From Stutzerimonas stutzeri (GTDB lineage Bacteria > Pseudomonadota > Gammaproteobacteria > Pseudomonadales > Pseudomonadaceae), in the NCBI RefSeq assembly GCF_024448895.1, contig NZ_JAMOIC010000003.1:248001-312000 (forward strand): 64,000 nucleotides of DNA, given 5' to 3'. Below, piece by piece: positions 56,483-63,848 of this stretch; the first letter of the stretch is position 1, and every line of letters starts with the position of its first letter. Made by a program: the position numbers and the translations under genes. The notes beneath the pieces were generated by a model. That model saw only the letters and a program-made list of their open reading frames with translations, did not search any database and was not told where the DNA came from.

Positions 56483-56743
56483 CTAGTTGTGTTCAATGCT
56501 CCGCCAGCGCACATGCACGGTGCCGTCTGCGCGGTGCGTCATGGCTACGCCGTCCGTTTGCTGGATCTCGTCCAGTAGGCGCTCCCAGTCTTCCGGGCGG
56601 TCGTCCGGATGCCGCGCGAGGTTCGCCTGGCGTTCGACCTGGGCACGGGGTGTGGTGATGAGGTGGTTGATACGGCGAACCAGCCGGCCATAGCTGGATG
56701 CCTGGCGCTGGTGGGTGATGCTTTGAGCCTGAGTCCGATTCAT
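56483..56743 (-). CDS. DUF1654 family protein under a likely SOS box
   Basis: An 86-residue protein of the Pseudomonas family DUF1654: RINHLITTPRAQVERQANLA, then DDRPEDWERLLDEIQQTDGV and a final VRWRSIEHN. Function is unknown. AAGGAGG lies just before the ATG, and a LexA-type SOS box is 17 bases upstream of it. A separate palindrome with arms ATTGAAC/GTTCAAT (56477-56497) covers its stop codon. Confidence 0.8.
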   Translation of the reverse strand: MNRTQAQSITHQRQASSYGRLVRRINHLITTPRAQVERQANLARHPDDRPEDWERLLDEIQQTDGVAMTHRADGTVHVRWRSIEHN

Positions 56744-56759
56744 GGCTTCCTCCTTACTG

Positions 56760-56775
56760 CTGGATATCCGTACAG
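56760..56775 (-). promoter_or_regulatory. LexA-type SOS box upstream of the DUF1654 gene
   Basis: CTGGATATCCGTACAG has the CTG-N10-CAG frame and eleven to twelve of sixteen positions of the CTGTATATATATACAG consensus. It is placed 17 bases before the DUF1654 ATG, where LexA would block the promoter. DNA-damage induction is inferred. Confidence 0.7.
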
Positions 56776-56980
56776 TAATAAGGGCTTAGCGAAAGTTCAA
56801 TCGGAACGGAGTGGGAGGAATTTGATATGTAAAGTTTGAGGGCAAGTTGATAGCTGGCCCCGCAGAAACGGGGCTGAGAGGTCAGGATTGACCGCGCGGT
56901 GAGGTTGGCTGGCCAAGGCATGTGCTTGAGTGACATACCCCGCGTCTGTGAAGCTCTGCACGACGATTGGGAGGGATAAA

Positions 56981-57006
56981 AGAAAAGCCCCGCTGAGTGC
57001 GGGGCT
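56981..57006 (-). terminator. Rho-independent terminator of the hicBA operon
   Basis: AGCCCCGC (56986-56993) pairs with GCGGGGCT (56999-57006), loop TGAGT, and on the minus strand is followed by TTTTCTTTT. It begins inside the stop region of hicA. Confidence 0.9.
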
Positions 57007-57241
57007 AGTCGAGCTTCGAGTAAAACTGCTTTTTCGTGACCCCTGCTTGGAGACACATGTATTTGATCAGGTCGCCGCAGAAAGGCTGCTTCGGCTTGTC
57101 GACAGTCACCTTTCGGAAGGGATTTCCTTCCCGCACCCACTGCTCGTGACTGCCCTCTTGGTTACGAAACGTGAAGCCAAGCTTTTTTAGGACTCCTATC
57201 ACTTCCTTGTAGGTTAGTGGTTTGTACCTCCCTGACCACAT
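57005..57241 (-). CDS. hicA: HicA-type mRNA interferase toxin
   Basis: A 78-residue small basic protein with the HicA dsRBD-like pattern: VIGVLKKLGFTFRNQEGSHE contains the G30-S31-H32 motif with the catalytic His, followed by KVTVDKPKQPFCGDLIKYM. HicA toxins cut mRNA and tmRNA. It follows the hicB-like gene by nine bases in the order hicB-hicA and has its own terminator. Confidence 0.85.
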   Translation of the reverse strand: MWSGRYKPLTYKEVIGVLKKLGFTFRNQEGSHEQWVREGNPFRKVTVDKPKQPFCGDLIKYMCLQAGVTKKQFYSKLD

Positions 57242-57250
57242 TCTTTATCC

Positions 57251-57574
57251 TTAGCAGCCGACGTACTGTAGTGCTGGTTCCTGAAAGAAACGAATGCGTT
57301 TACGACTGCTGCGAGCTAGGTTGCAGACGAACGATAGCACTTGATAGCGCAGTCGCATGGCAAGCGGCGCTTGCCGGCTAAGCAGCTCTGCTGCGTGTGC
57401 GCGGTCAACGGTGAGCGCCTCGACAACGTAAGACTTTATCTGCGCCTCAAGCTTGCCCTTGGCCTCTTCAAAGCTATCTCCCTGAGCCGCCAGCGTAAAC
57501 TGGGGGCACGCGGCTATCCACAAACCATCCTTCTTCTCTGCATAGCAGCGCAGAACGAAAGGGTTGCTAGACAT
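57251..57574 (-). CDS. hicB: HicB-like antitoxin
   Basis: A 107-residue protein whose first half is a HicB-like domain: CYAEKKDGLWIAACPQFTLA, then GDSFEEAKGKLEAQIKSYVV. The usual C-terminal DNA-binding helix-turn-helix or ribbon-helix is not evident; the end (LARSSRKRIRFFQEPALQYV) is basic and unlike known HicB ends. The palindrome at 57693-57707 would be its operator. The ATG at 57574 was preferred because the domain starts there. Confidence 0.8.
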   Translation of the reverse strand: MSSNPFVLRCYAEKKDGLWIAACPQFTLAAQGDSFEEAKGKLEAQIKSYVVEALTVDRAHAAELLSRQAPLAMRLRYQVLSFVCNLARSSRKRIRFFQEPALQYVGC

Positions 57575-57678
57575 GGCGTATATCCTCTTATGTGTTGCGA
57601 CATGCAATCGGTGGAGATTCACATGCTGTGACCTTCGAGATTCCTGAATTGTTCATCAGGCTACTCGAAAGGCGCGCG

Positions 57679-57707
57679 AGTATAGCGACTTGTACACTTA
57701 GAGTGTA
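57679..57707 (-). promoter_or_regulatory. Putative hicBA promoter with overlapping palindrome
   Basis: On the minus strand a TATACT -10 box is at 57684-57679. Seventeen bases upstream is a perfect palindrome TACACTTAGAGTGTA (57693-57707), overlapping the expected -35. The site is about 105 bases before the hicB ATG and may be the autoregulatory operator. Confidence 0.5.
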
Positions 57708-57800
57708 TAGCAACTGCTAACGATGCGAATACTGGCCGCTTGTACAGCCGACAGACGTAAACACGCGATTGTGCGGCGGATCATGCTTGGCTTGCCGCTA

Positions 57801-58007
57801 TCATGCTTCTTCCAGCTCGGCTCGAAGGATCTGCAGGTCCTGCGGGGCTTCTATCGCGATCTTTGCGCGGTTGCCATCAATGTCTTTCAGTTCGATCGTG
57901 ATGCCTTCCAGCAACAGCTGAGCGAGTAGATCATCAGCCTCTGTGCCGGGCTGGACGCGCAGGGTGATCTTTTCACCTTCGCGGCGGGTGAGAACGAGGT
58001 AACTCAT
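57801..58007 (-). CDS. CsrA/RsmN-like RNA-binding translational regulator
   Basis: A 68-residue CsrA-family protein carried by the prophage. The start YLVLTRREGEKITL matches CsrA strand 1 with R8-R9, and GNRAKIAIEAPQDLQILRAEL matches the last strands, R62 being the key RNA-binding Arg (R44 of CsrA). A stretch of about 16 residues (GTEADDLLAQLLLEG) is inserted between strands 1 and 2-3, as in Pseudomonas RsmN/RsmF. It lies 27 bases after the CI repressor gene, so it is probably expressed in lysogens and could reprogram host mRNAs. Confidence 0.85.
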   Translation of the reverse strand: MSYLVLTRREGEKITLRVQPGTEADDLLAQLLLEGITIELKDIDGNRAKIAIEAPQDLQILRAELEEA

Positions 58008-58034
58008 GGTTTCGCTTCCTTGCGTTGTGTTGCG

Positions 58035-58724
58035 TTAGATTCTGACTTTACTTGGCGGGACGATGGCCCCGACGAAGTGTATTTGCTCGATGTCGTCGAA
58101 GGCGATGGTGCGCATGTCGTAGATCGGGTTGACCGAGAGCACGCCGACTTCGACGTCGTTGGCGTAGCCGAGCAGCTTTAGCATGCTTTCGCCGTCGCGC
58201 AGCCTGATCATGACGTACTCACCTGGTACCAGTCGGCCGTTTGGTTCACAGACTGCGATCCAGCCGCTGCGAATGGCTGGGGCCATTGAGTCGCCTTTCA
58301 ATCGCAGCGCGTAAGCGCCTGGATCGCGAGAGGGGATATCGACCACGCCGTCGCCGTCGTCCAGCGCGTGCCAGTACCCTTCGGCGCCCATCTGCGCGGT
58401 GCCGACAATCTTTACCGCGCGATAGGGGCTGGCAATGTCTGGGCCCGGCTCGACGTTCGTTATGCGCTGGCCGGCCTCGGAAAGCATCGCGCCTTCGTCG
58501 AACTGAAGCCACTCGCGCCTGACGCCAAGTTCCCCAGCGATCGCAAGCATCTTGCTAGGACCTGGGATCGCCTCGCCATTGAGCCACTTACTGGCGGCTC
58601 TCGGTGTGACCCCTGCCACTTTGGCCAGGCGAGCGCCTGCGCCCCAAGCGTCTATGCCTTTAACGGCTAGTGCTGCTTTGAGGCGTTGCGAGAAAGCCTG
58701 TCGAAAATCGTCATGTTGAACCAT
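58035..58724 (-). CDS. LexA-type phage repressor CI (XRE + S24 peptidase)
   Basis: A 229-residue repressor. An N-terminal helix-turn-helix (ARLAKVAGVTPRAASKWLNG, about 31-50) is followed by an S24 self-cleaving domain with Ser146 in LKGDSMAPAI and Lys183 in SMLKLLGY. The hinge near 107-116 reads VGTAQMGAEG, without a plain Ala-Gly, so the cleavage site is not certain. The layout matches PrtR and lambdoid CI. The ATG at 58724 precedes the HTH at normal distance; a start at 58769 would overlap one operator. Confidence 0.92.
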   Translation of the reverse strand: MVQHDDFRQAFSQRLKAALAVKGIDAWGAGARLAKVAGVTPRAASKWLNGEAIPGPSKMLAIAGELGVRREWLQFDEGAMLSEAGQRITNVEPGPDIASPYRAVKIVGTAQMGAEGYWHALDDGDGVVDIPSRDPGAYALRLKGDSMAPAIRSGWIAVCEPNGRLVPGEYVMIRLRDGESMLKLLGYANDVEVGVLSVNPIYDMRTIAFDDIEQIHFVGAIVPPSKVRI

Positions 58725-58748
58725 AGGTTCAATTTCGCATGCCCTTGC

Positions 58749-58789
58749 ATGTACTTTCAGTTCCGTCATAATATGTACTTCAGGTTCAC
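58749..58789. promoter_or_regulatory. Putative OR: two 17-bp operators between CI and Cro
   Basis: ATGTACTTTCAGTTCCG (58749-58765) and ATGTACTTCAGGTTCAC (58773-58789) have centres 24 bp apart and share the half-site RTGWACYW. They lie in the 87-base region between the divergent repressor and cro-like genes. A weaker third site may lie at 58725-58741 (AGGTTCAATTTCGCATG). Confidence 0.7.
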
Positions 58790-58811
58790 AGTTTTGCCGA
58801 GGAGGCTCGTA

Positions 58812-59153
58812 ATGAGCACGATTAAAGAGGCAGTCCAATCGGTAGGCGGCGCCAAAGCGGCAGCGAAGGCTTGCGGCGTGAGCGTTAGGGCCGTCTACAA
58901 GTGGATTGCTGCTGATGCGTTGCCTCGTACCGAGTACACCGGGGAGACGACCTATGTCAGCCAGTTGGCCCGGGCGGCAGCGGAGCAGGGCAATCCATTC
59001 GACATCAATCGCTTGAAGGCTATAGCCGCTCCACGTAAGGCGAGTGAGGCTGTTGATCACTCTTTCGCTAATCAGCCTGAGCGGCGCGCAAGCGACCGCC
59101 GGTCCGGCGAACGCCGCGCCTCAGAGCGCCGCGAAGCCGAACGCCGTACCTAA
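58812..59153 (+). CDS. Cro/YdaS-like helix-turn-helix regulator
   Basis: A 113-residue protein. Residues 1-60 form a Cro-like HTH: IKEAVQSVGGAKAAAKACGV, then SVRAVYKWIAADALPRTEY. The last 30 residues are a low-complexity Arg/Glu tail (ERRASDRRSGERRASERR). GAGG precedes the ATG. It diverges from the CI gene and would be the first gene of the rightward early transcript, as cro in lambda. Followed by 289 bases without a gene. Confidence 0.85.
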   Translation: MSTIKEAVQSVGGAKAAAKACGVSVRAVYKWIAADALPRTEYTGETTYVSQLARAAAEQGNPFDINRLKAIAAPRKASEAVDHSFANQPERRASDRRSGERRASERREAERRT

Positions 59154-59203
59154 CCAATTACACCCGTCGCACACTTACCACCGCGCAGAGCGGGGCGGCG
59201 GAG

Positions 59204-59239
59204 CCGGTACCGGGAGGCTTACCACCAGACCGGTACCGG
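59204..59239. repeat. Repeated CCGGTACCGG palindromes before the CII gene
   Basis: The perfect palindrome CCGGTACCGG occurs at 59204-59213 and 59230-59239, centres 26 bp apart, and a third time inside the CII gene at 59755-59764. The surrounding 59154-59442 region shows no gene. The copies might be binding sites or chance in GC-rich DNA. Confidence 0.5.
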
Positions 59240-59442
59240 CAGGGCCAGAAAGGCCAGAGACACAACCTGTCGCCATGGCGGCAGGTGCAATAGAGGTCGA
59301 AAACTGGGGACCCACTTACCAATGAAACCCCAGCTTCGACGGTCCGGTGAGCGGTTACCAGCCGATCACCTCAACAGTCAGCCCGACGAGACACAGCAAG
59401 TATTGCGACGGGCGACGACTGCTGTAGCCATAGAGTAGGCAA

Positions 59443-59982
59443 ATGCCCGACGAATGGCTACAGCGTTACCGGGGCTTTAAAACCATGAGTCGGAAAGACC
59501 TTTTGCCGGCCGCCGGGCCGGTGTTGAACACTCGCCAGGCGCTATACCGCGCTACCCGCGATGCGGTAGGCGGGCAGAACTGCATTGCGCTGACGATCGG
59601 GATTGACCCGGACGAGCTGAGCAAGCGCCTGAACCCTACGAACAACCGCCCCATCCATCCCGAATTGATCGAGGAAATCGTTGCTGCAACGCGTGACCCG
59701 CGCCTGCTGGCGGCTTTGGTGCGCCCGGCCGGTGCGGTGGTGTTCGTACCCAGGCCGGTACCGGCGACGCGCGATGCGTTGAAGGCGCTGGGCGAGCTGC
59801 TGAAAGCCGAGGGAGAGTTTGTCGGCAGCCTGCACGCGGGCGCGGCGGACAACGTATGGGAGCACCACGAGGTGGAAACGCTGCGTTACCACGCGAACAA
59901 GATGATCGGCGAGATCATCGGCATTGTCGCCGGTGCGGAGCAGGCAATGGAGCAAGCGTTGGAGGAGGTGGCTCATGGATGA
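59443..59982 (+). CDS. Phage CII-like regulatory protein (CP76 family)
   Basis: A 179-residue protein of the phage regulatory CII family: QALYRATRDAVGGQNCIALT, then IGIDPDELSKRLNPTNNRPI and HPELIEEIVAATRD. The C-terminal part is long and helical. It would regulate the lysis-lysogeny choice. The start is uncertain: ATG at 59443 or an ATG at 59485 (MSRKDLLPAAG), neither with a strong ribosome site. It overlaps the zinc-finger gene by eight bases. Confidence 0.8.
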   Translation: MPDEWLQRYRGFKTMSRKDLLPAAGPVLNTRQALYRATRDAVGGQNCIALTIGIDPDELSKRLNPTNNRPIHPELIEEIVAATRDPRLLAALVRPAGAVVFVPRPVPATRDALKALGELLKAEGEFVGSLHAGAADNVWEHHEVETLRYHANKMIGEIIGIVAGAEQAMEQALEEVAHG

Positions 59983-60196
59983 ACACATCATCGAGATGGC
60001 CGAGCGGGCCATGGCCGAGCAGTTGCAGCGCAGCATCGATAACCGCGTGCAGTACCAGGGCGTAAGCCTGGCCGAGTGCGAGGAGTGTGGTGATGACATT
60101 CCGAAGGAGCGGCAGGAGGCGGTGAAGGGGTGCCGGTTGTGTGTGCCGTGCCAGAACCTGATCGACCTGCGGGCGAAGGGGGTGCGTCGTGGTTGA
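59975..60196 (+). CDS. DksA/TraR C4-type zinc-finger protein
   Basis: A 73-residue protein with a four-cysteine zinc finger of DksA type: C35-x2-C38, 17 residues, C56-x2-C59 (ECEECGDDI ... CRLCVPC). TraR-like short forms bind the RNA polymerase secondary channel without ppGpp, so it may bias host transcription. A GGAGGAGG site precedes the ATG. It overlaps both neighbours. Confidence 0.85.
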   Translation: MDEHIIEMAERAMAEQLQRSIDNRVQYQGVSLAECEECGDDIPKERQEAVKGCRLCVPCQNLIDLRAKGVRRG

Positions 60197-60338
60197 AAAC
60201 GATGCAGAGCGAATCATTGCGGGCTTGCGCGAGGAGGTCCTCCGGCAGCGCGAGCGGCATCGCAATACATGGCGCAAGCTTGAACAAGCACTGGCCGAGC
60301 TGGCGGCGCTAAAGGCGGGAGGGCCGGCCAATGGCTGA
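60189..60338 (+). CDS. Small coiled-coil phage protein
   Basis: A 49-residue frame starting with GTG, VVENDAERIIAGLREEVLRQ, followed by RERHRNTWRKLEQALAELAA and LKAGGPANG. It is Leu/Glu/Arg-rich and probably a single helix or coiled coil. It overlaps the zinc-finger gene end by eight bases and the primase start by eight bases, which supports translation. Too short for automatic calls; family unknown. Confidence 0.7.
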   Translation: MVENDAERIIAGLREEVLRQRERHRNTWRKLEQALAELAALKAGGPANG

Positions 60339-61368
60339 GCAAATCCCTCTTACGCTGCTCGATCTGGCCGAACTGCTGACCTTTATCGATGCCGATAACC
60401 GCGACACCTGGCTGGCGATGGCGATGGGTGTGAAGGCGGAGTTCGGTGAAGCCGGGTTCGATATCTGGAACGCGTGGAGCCAGACGGGTGACGGTTACAA
60501 CTCGGCGGATGCGAAGAGCGTGTGGAAGTCGTGCCGCAAGCGCGGGACTGGCATGGGCACGGTGATCAAGCTGGCAAAGGACAATGGCTGGTCGCCCCGC
60601 CGTGAGCCGATCACGGCCGAAGAGAAGCGCAGGCTGAGTGCCGAGGCTGAACAGCGCCGCGCCACGCGGCAGGCGGAGATTGAGGCCGACGAAGCGCGGC
60701 TGGGCGTAATGCGCGAGGCTGTTGCCCAGGCCTGCGAGCAGATCTGGACGAAGCACTGCAAGCCCGACGGCACGAGCCCCTACCTTGAGCGTAAGCAGGT
60801 AGGGGCTTTTGGTGTGGGCTTCTTTCATTACACGGTGGTGCTCGCCATCGATGACGCGCGGCAGCGGTGTGACGTGTGGGTGGGCAGTGAGACGAAGGCC
60901 TTCTTCGAGAACCTGCCGAAGCCGAGGCCGGATTCGATCAGCTTCATGATGTTCAAGGCCGGGACCCTTGCGGTGCCGCTGCGCGACGCGGCGGGCAAGT
61001 TGTGGAGCCTGCAGGCGATCAATGAGCAGGGCACGAAGCTCTTCCCGAAGTACGGGCGCAAGGGTGGTTGCTTCCATCTGATCAGCGAACCGCTGTTTGC
61101 TCAGCCTTTGTATGTGGCTGAGGGCTATGCGACGGCAGCGAGCGTGCATCACGCGACGTCCTGCGCCGTTGCGGTTGCCATTGATTCGGGGAATCTCCTA
61201 CCGGTCGCTCGCGCGATCCGTGCAGCTCACCCCGATCGTTATCTGGTGATTGCTGGCGATGATGACCCGACCGTGAAGAACAACCCCGGGCGAGTAAAGG
61301 CGGAGGCCGCTGCTGCGGAGGTTGGCGGCTATGCCGTGTTCCCGGTGATGCCAGGGGAGGCTGCCTGA
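60331..61368 (+). CDS. Phage primase with PriCT and Toprim domains
   Basis: A 345-residue replication protein. The N-terminal part (about 10-90) resembles PriCT_2 (DLAELLTFIDADNRDTWLAM and WSQTGDGYNSADAKSVWKSC). The C-terminal Toprim domain has E264-G265 in YVAEGYATAAS and the acidic cluster D310-D312 in IAGDDDPTVK. It would prime phage DNA synthesis at an origin. It shares one base with the helicase gene. Confidence 0.85.
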   Translation: MAEQIPLTLLDLAELLTFIDADNRDTWLAMAMGVKAEFGEAGFDIWNAWSQTGDGYNSADAKSVWKSCRKRGTGMGTVIKLAKDNGWSPRREPITAEEKRRLSAEAEQRRATRQAEIEADEARLGVMREAVAQACEQIWTKHCKPDGTSPYLERKQVGAFGVGFFHYTVVLAIDDARQRCDVWVGSETKAFFENLPKPRPDSISFMMFKAGTLAVPLRDAAGKLWSLQAINEQGTKLFPKYGRKGGCFHLISEPLFAQPLYVAEGYATAASVHHATSCAVAVAIDSGNLLPVARAIRAAHPDRYLVIAGDDDPTVKNNPGRVKAEAAAAEVGGYAVFPVMPGEAA

Positions 61369-63029
61369 TGGATTGGAATGATCTGCATGTGAGCTGGGGG
61401 CCTGAGGCCGTCCAGCAGCAGCTGTCGGCTGCGCTGGCTGATGGTGGGCCTTCCCGGACCCCATCCGAGGCCGAAGCCGCGGCGCCGGGCGGCTCCTCCG
61501 ACAACGGGGGGCAGGGGGCGGGGCTGACCAGTGAACAGGTGTTGCGGCGCTTTGCTCTGGTGGAAGGCACCACGCAGGTGTGGGACCAGGACAAGAAGAC
61601 CGTGATGAAGAAGACGGCCTTCGAGGCGCTGGTGAGCAAGCCGCTGGCGAAAACATGGCTGGATGACACGGCGAAGAAACTGATCGGCGCCGATGCGGTG
61701 CGCGAGATCGAGCAGGCGCGGCGTATGGCGGGCAAGAAGGCCGGCGCGCTGGGTATGCCGCCGACCGAGCGCTATGTGTATATCGACGGCACCAAGGATG
61801 TGTGGGACCGCGAGAAGAAGCGGCGCATTCCGGAAGGCGCGGTGAAGATGGCGCTGGGTGACGCCTATGCGCTGTGGCTGAACTCAGCCGAGCGGCGGAC
61901 GGTGGATGTGGATCACATCGTGTTCGACCCGGCGATGCGGTTGGATCCGGCCGTGTACATCAATACGTTTGAAGGTTTGCCGCTGGAACCTGTGCGGGAC
62001 GATGAGGCGTGCGCGAACCTGCGTTGGTTGATCTCGTTTCTGTGCAACCACGATGAAGAGGCCTTCAACTGGCTGAAGAAGTGGTTGGCCTACCCGCTGC
62101 AGCACCCGGGCGCGAAGATGGATACGGCGGTGCTGGCCCATTCGATCACTGAGGGCTCGGGCAAGTCGCTGCTGTTTGCCGATGCGTTCGGGCAGTTGTT
62201 TGGGCCGTATGCGGCGACGGTGGGGCAGACGCAGTTGGAGTCGTCGTTCAACGCGTGGCAGAGCCGGAAGCTGTGGGCCGTGTTCGAGGAGGTTGTCTCG
62301 CGTGACCAGCGTTATAACCAGGTGGGCAAGATCAAGCATCTGATCACCGGCAAGACGGTGCGGATGGAATCGAAGTTCATCAACGGGTGGGAAGAGGCGA
62401 ACCATATGAATGCGGTGTTCCTCTCGAATGAGATCCTGCCGTGGCCGATCAGCGACAGTGACCGGCGCATGCTGGTGGTGTGGCCGCAGGAGACGTTGCC
62501 GCCTGCACGACAGAAGGCGATCGGCGCGGAGTTGAAGGGCAACGGGGTGGCAGCGCTGTATGGCTGGCTGCTGTCGTTGGACCTGGGCGAGTTCGATCAG
62601 CGCACGCGACCACCGCACACCGATGCGCGACAGCGGCTGGTGGCGTTGAGCCGGGCAGGGTGGCAGACCTTCCTCTATCAATGGCAGAGCGGTGAGCTTG
62701 GGCTGGACCTGTGGGGCGCGTGCCTGTCGACGGACCTGTATGCGTTGTTCCTCGAGTGGTGCCAGCGCAACAAGGAACACGCGATGAGCCAGACGAAGTT
62801 CAGCCTGTTCATCAGTGCCGAGGTGGAGAAGACGCGCTCGATCCCCTGGACGAATGGCAGCAATCGAAGCTTTGGGGCGTTCTTCTTCCCCAGCGACCCG
62901 GGATCTTCCCTGCCCCCATCTCTATCCGCAGCTGCGCTTGGCCAGCACGTGGCGGAGTGGCGCGGGAAGGCGCGCAAGGCGGGCTGGGACGTGGACGGGT
63001 GGGACCACCTGAAGGCGGCTGCAGCATGA
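61368..63029 (+). CDS. DUF5906-type phage replicative helicase
   Basis: A 553-residue ATPase resembling SF3/NrS-1-like replicative helicases. The Walker A motif is E262-GSGKS-267 (SITEGSGKSLLF), and LWAVFEEVVSRDQRYNQ is a Walker B-like segment; FLSNEILPWPISDSDRRMLV follows as in the DUF5906 family. With the upstream primase gene it forms a primase-helicase pair of the P4 alpha type split over two genes. The iteron cluster begins 14 bases after its stop. Confidence 0.85.
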   Translation: MDWNDLHVSWGPEAVQQQLSAALADGGPSRTPSEAEAAAPGGSSDNGGQGAGLTSEQVLRRFALVEGTTQVWDQDKKTVMKKTAFEALVSKPLAKTWLDDTAKKLIGADAVREIEQARRMAGKKAGALGMPPTERYVYIDGTKDVWDREKKRRIPEGAVKMALGDAYALWLNSAERRTVDVDHIVFDPAMRLDPAVYINTFEGLPLEPVRDDEACANLRWLISFLCNHDEEAFNWLKKWLAYPLQHPGAKMDTAVLAHSITEGSGKSLLFADAFGQLFGPYAATVGQTQLESSFNAWQSRKLWAVFEEVVSRDQRYNQVGKIKHLITGKTVRMESKFINGWEEANHMNAVFLSNEILPWPISDSDRRMLVVWPQETLPPARQKAIGAELKGNGVAALYGWLLSLDLGEFDQRTRPPHTDARQRLVALSRAGWQTFLYQWQSGELGLDLWGACLSTDLYALFLEWCQRNKEHAMSQTKFSLFISAEVEKTRSIPWTNGSNRSFGAFFFPSDPGSSLPPSLSAAALGQHVAEWRGKARKAGWDVDGWDHLKAAAA

Positions 63030-63043
63030 GTACGCTCAAGCGT

Positions 63044-63336
63044 GTGTTGGGTTGTGTTGGGTTGTGTCGGGTTGGTTTTGCGAACCCAACACAGGCGCAC
63101 GGCATGAACGGCGGGGCTTTGCGGGTGCTGTGTGGGGTGTGTTGGGTTTGGCATCGCGCGCGCGCATGCGCTGCGGTTTCGCTTGTTCCTTCTGACGGTG
63201 AAGCAAAAATTCTCTATGCGAGGACTGAAAAACCCAACAAACCCAACACACTCAACACAGATGCTTCGAAAGCACTGATCTATATGGGTTTTAACTGTGT
63301 TGGGTTTGTGTTGGGTTGGGGTTTTTGTGTTGGGTT
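63044..63336. repeat. TGTTGGGTT iteron cluster, candidate prophage replication origin
   Basis: Nine exact copies and one variant of TGTTGGGTT occur in 293 bases. Direct copies start at 63045, 63055, 63140, 63298, 63309 and 63328, with the variant TGTCGGGTT at 63065; inverted copies AACCCAACA start at 63083, 63231 and 63240. The first three are spaced exactly 10 bp. A hairpin can form between the third copy and the inverted copy at 63083. A stretch of AT-rich DNA (63199-63230) lies between the groups. No gene is seen here. The site follows the primase-helicase genes, as origins do in P4-like systems. Confidence 0.8.
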
Positions 63337-63359
63337 GGGTTCGGCGGGGGAGAAGAGCC

Positions 63360-63848
63360 ATGATTGAGGCGGTGGAGGCGTTGATGATGCATTGGGCTGA
63401 GCGGTGCCGTGGCGGCCTGGGTGGTCCGGGCGCGGGTAGTTCGTCGCCGCTGGCGGTGGCGATGCAGTACGGGATGATCCCTACTGGCAGCCGTTCCACG
63501 GTGGGGCTGGCTGGGGCTGAGGATCGGGCGGCTGAGGAAGTGGACGCGGCAATCGGCAGCATCAAGCAGGCGGGCATCGTGCAGGACCGTAAGCTGGCGA
63601 AGGCGTGGCGGCTGGCGGGCAACACCACCCGCCCACCGTTCTGCCTGGAGACGCAGCTGGTGAAGCTGGCGATGGTGCGCTATCTGCCGGACCCGATCCC
63701 AACCGTTGCACAGCAGATGCGGCGCGTGCGGATCGGCTCTGAGCGGACCTATCACGAGCGGGTGCAAAAGCTGCACGAGCTAGTGAAGGCTGAGCTGGAA
63801 CGCCGTTCACGGATGCAGCGGGTGCATGGTGGGCGTTACGTCGCGTAA
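63360..63848 (+). CDS. Hypothetical phage protein downstream of the iterons
   Basis: A 162-residue protein starting MIEAVEALMMHWAERCRGGL with GGGGGAG before the ATG. Its C-terminal half contains RIGSERTYHERVQKLHELVK, which may be a helix-turn-helix. Position after the replication genes is that of a late-gene antiterminator (Q-like or DUF1133-like) in lambdoid phages; no motif confirms it. The remaining 150 bases to the window end show no gene. Confidence 0.6.
   Translation: MIEAVEALMMHWAERCRGGLGGPGAGSSSPLAVAMQYGMIPTGSRSTVGLAGAEDRAAEEVDAAIGSIKQAGIVQDRKLAKAWRLAGNTTRPPFCLETQLVKLAMVRYLPDPIPTVAQQMRRVRIGSERTYHERVQKLHELVKAELERRSRMQRVHGGRYVA

Noticed and set aside
56477-56497. Palindrome with arms ATTGAAC/GTTCAAT as a third OL operator
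   Set aside because: Arm spacing is seven bases and does not match the 17-bp operator type; it also overlaps the DUF1654 stop.
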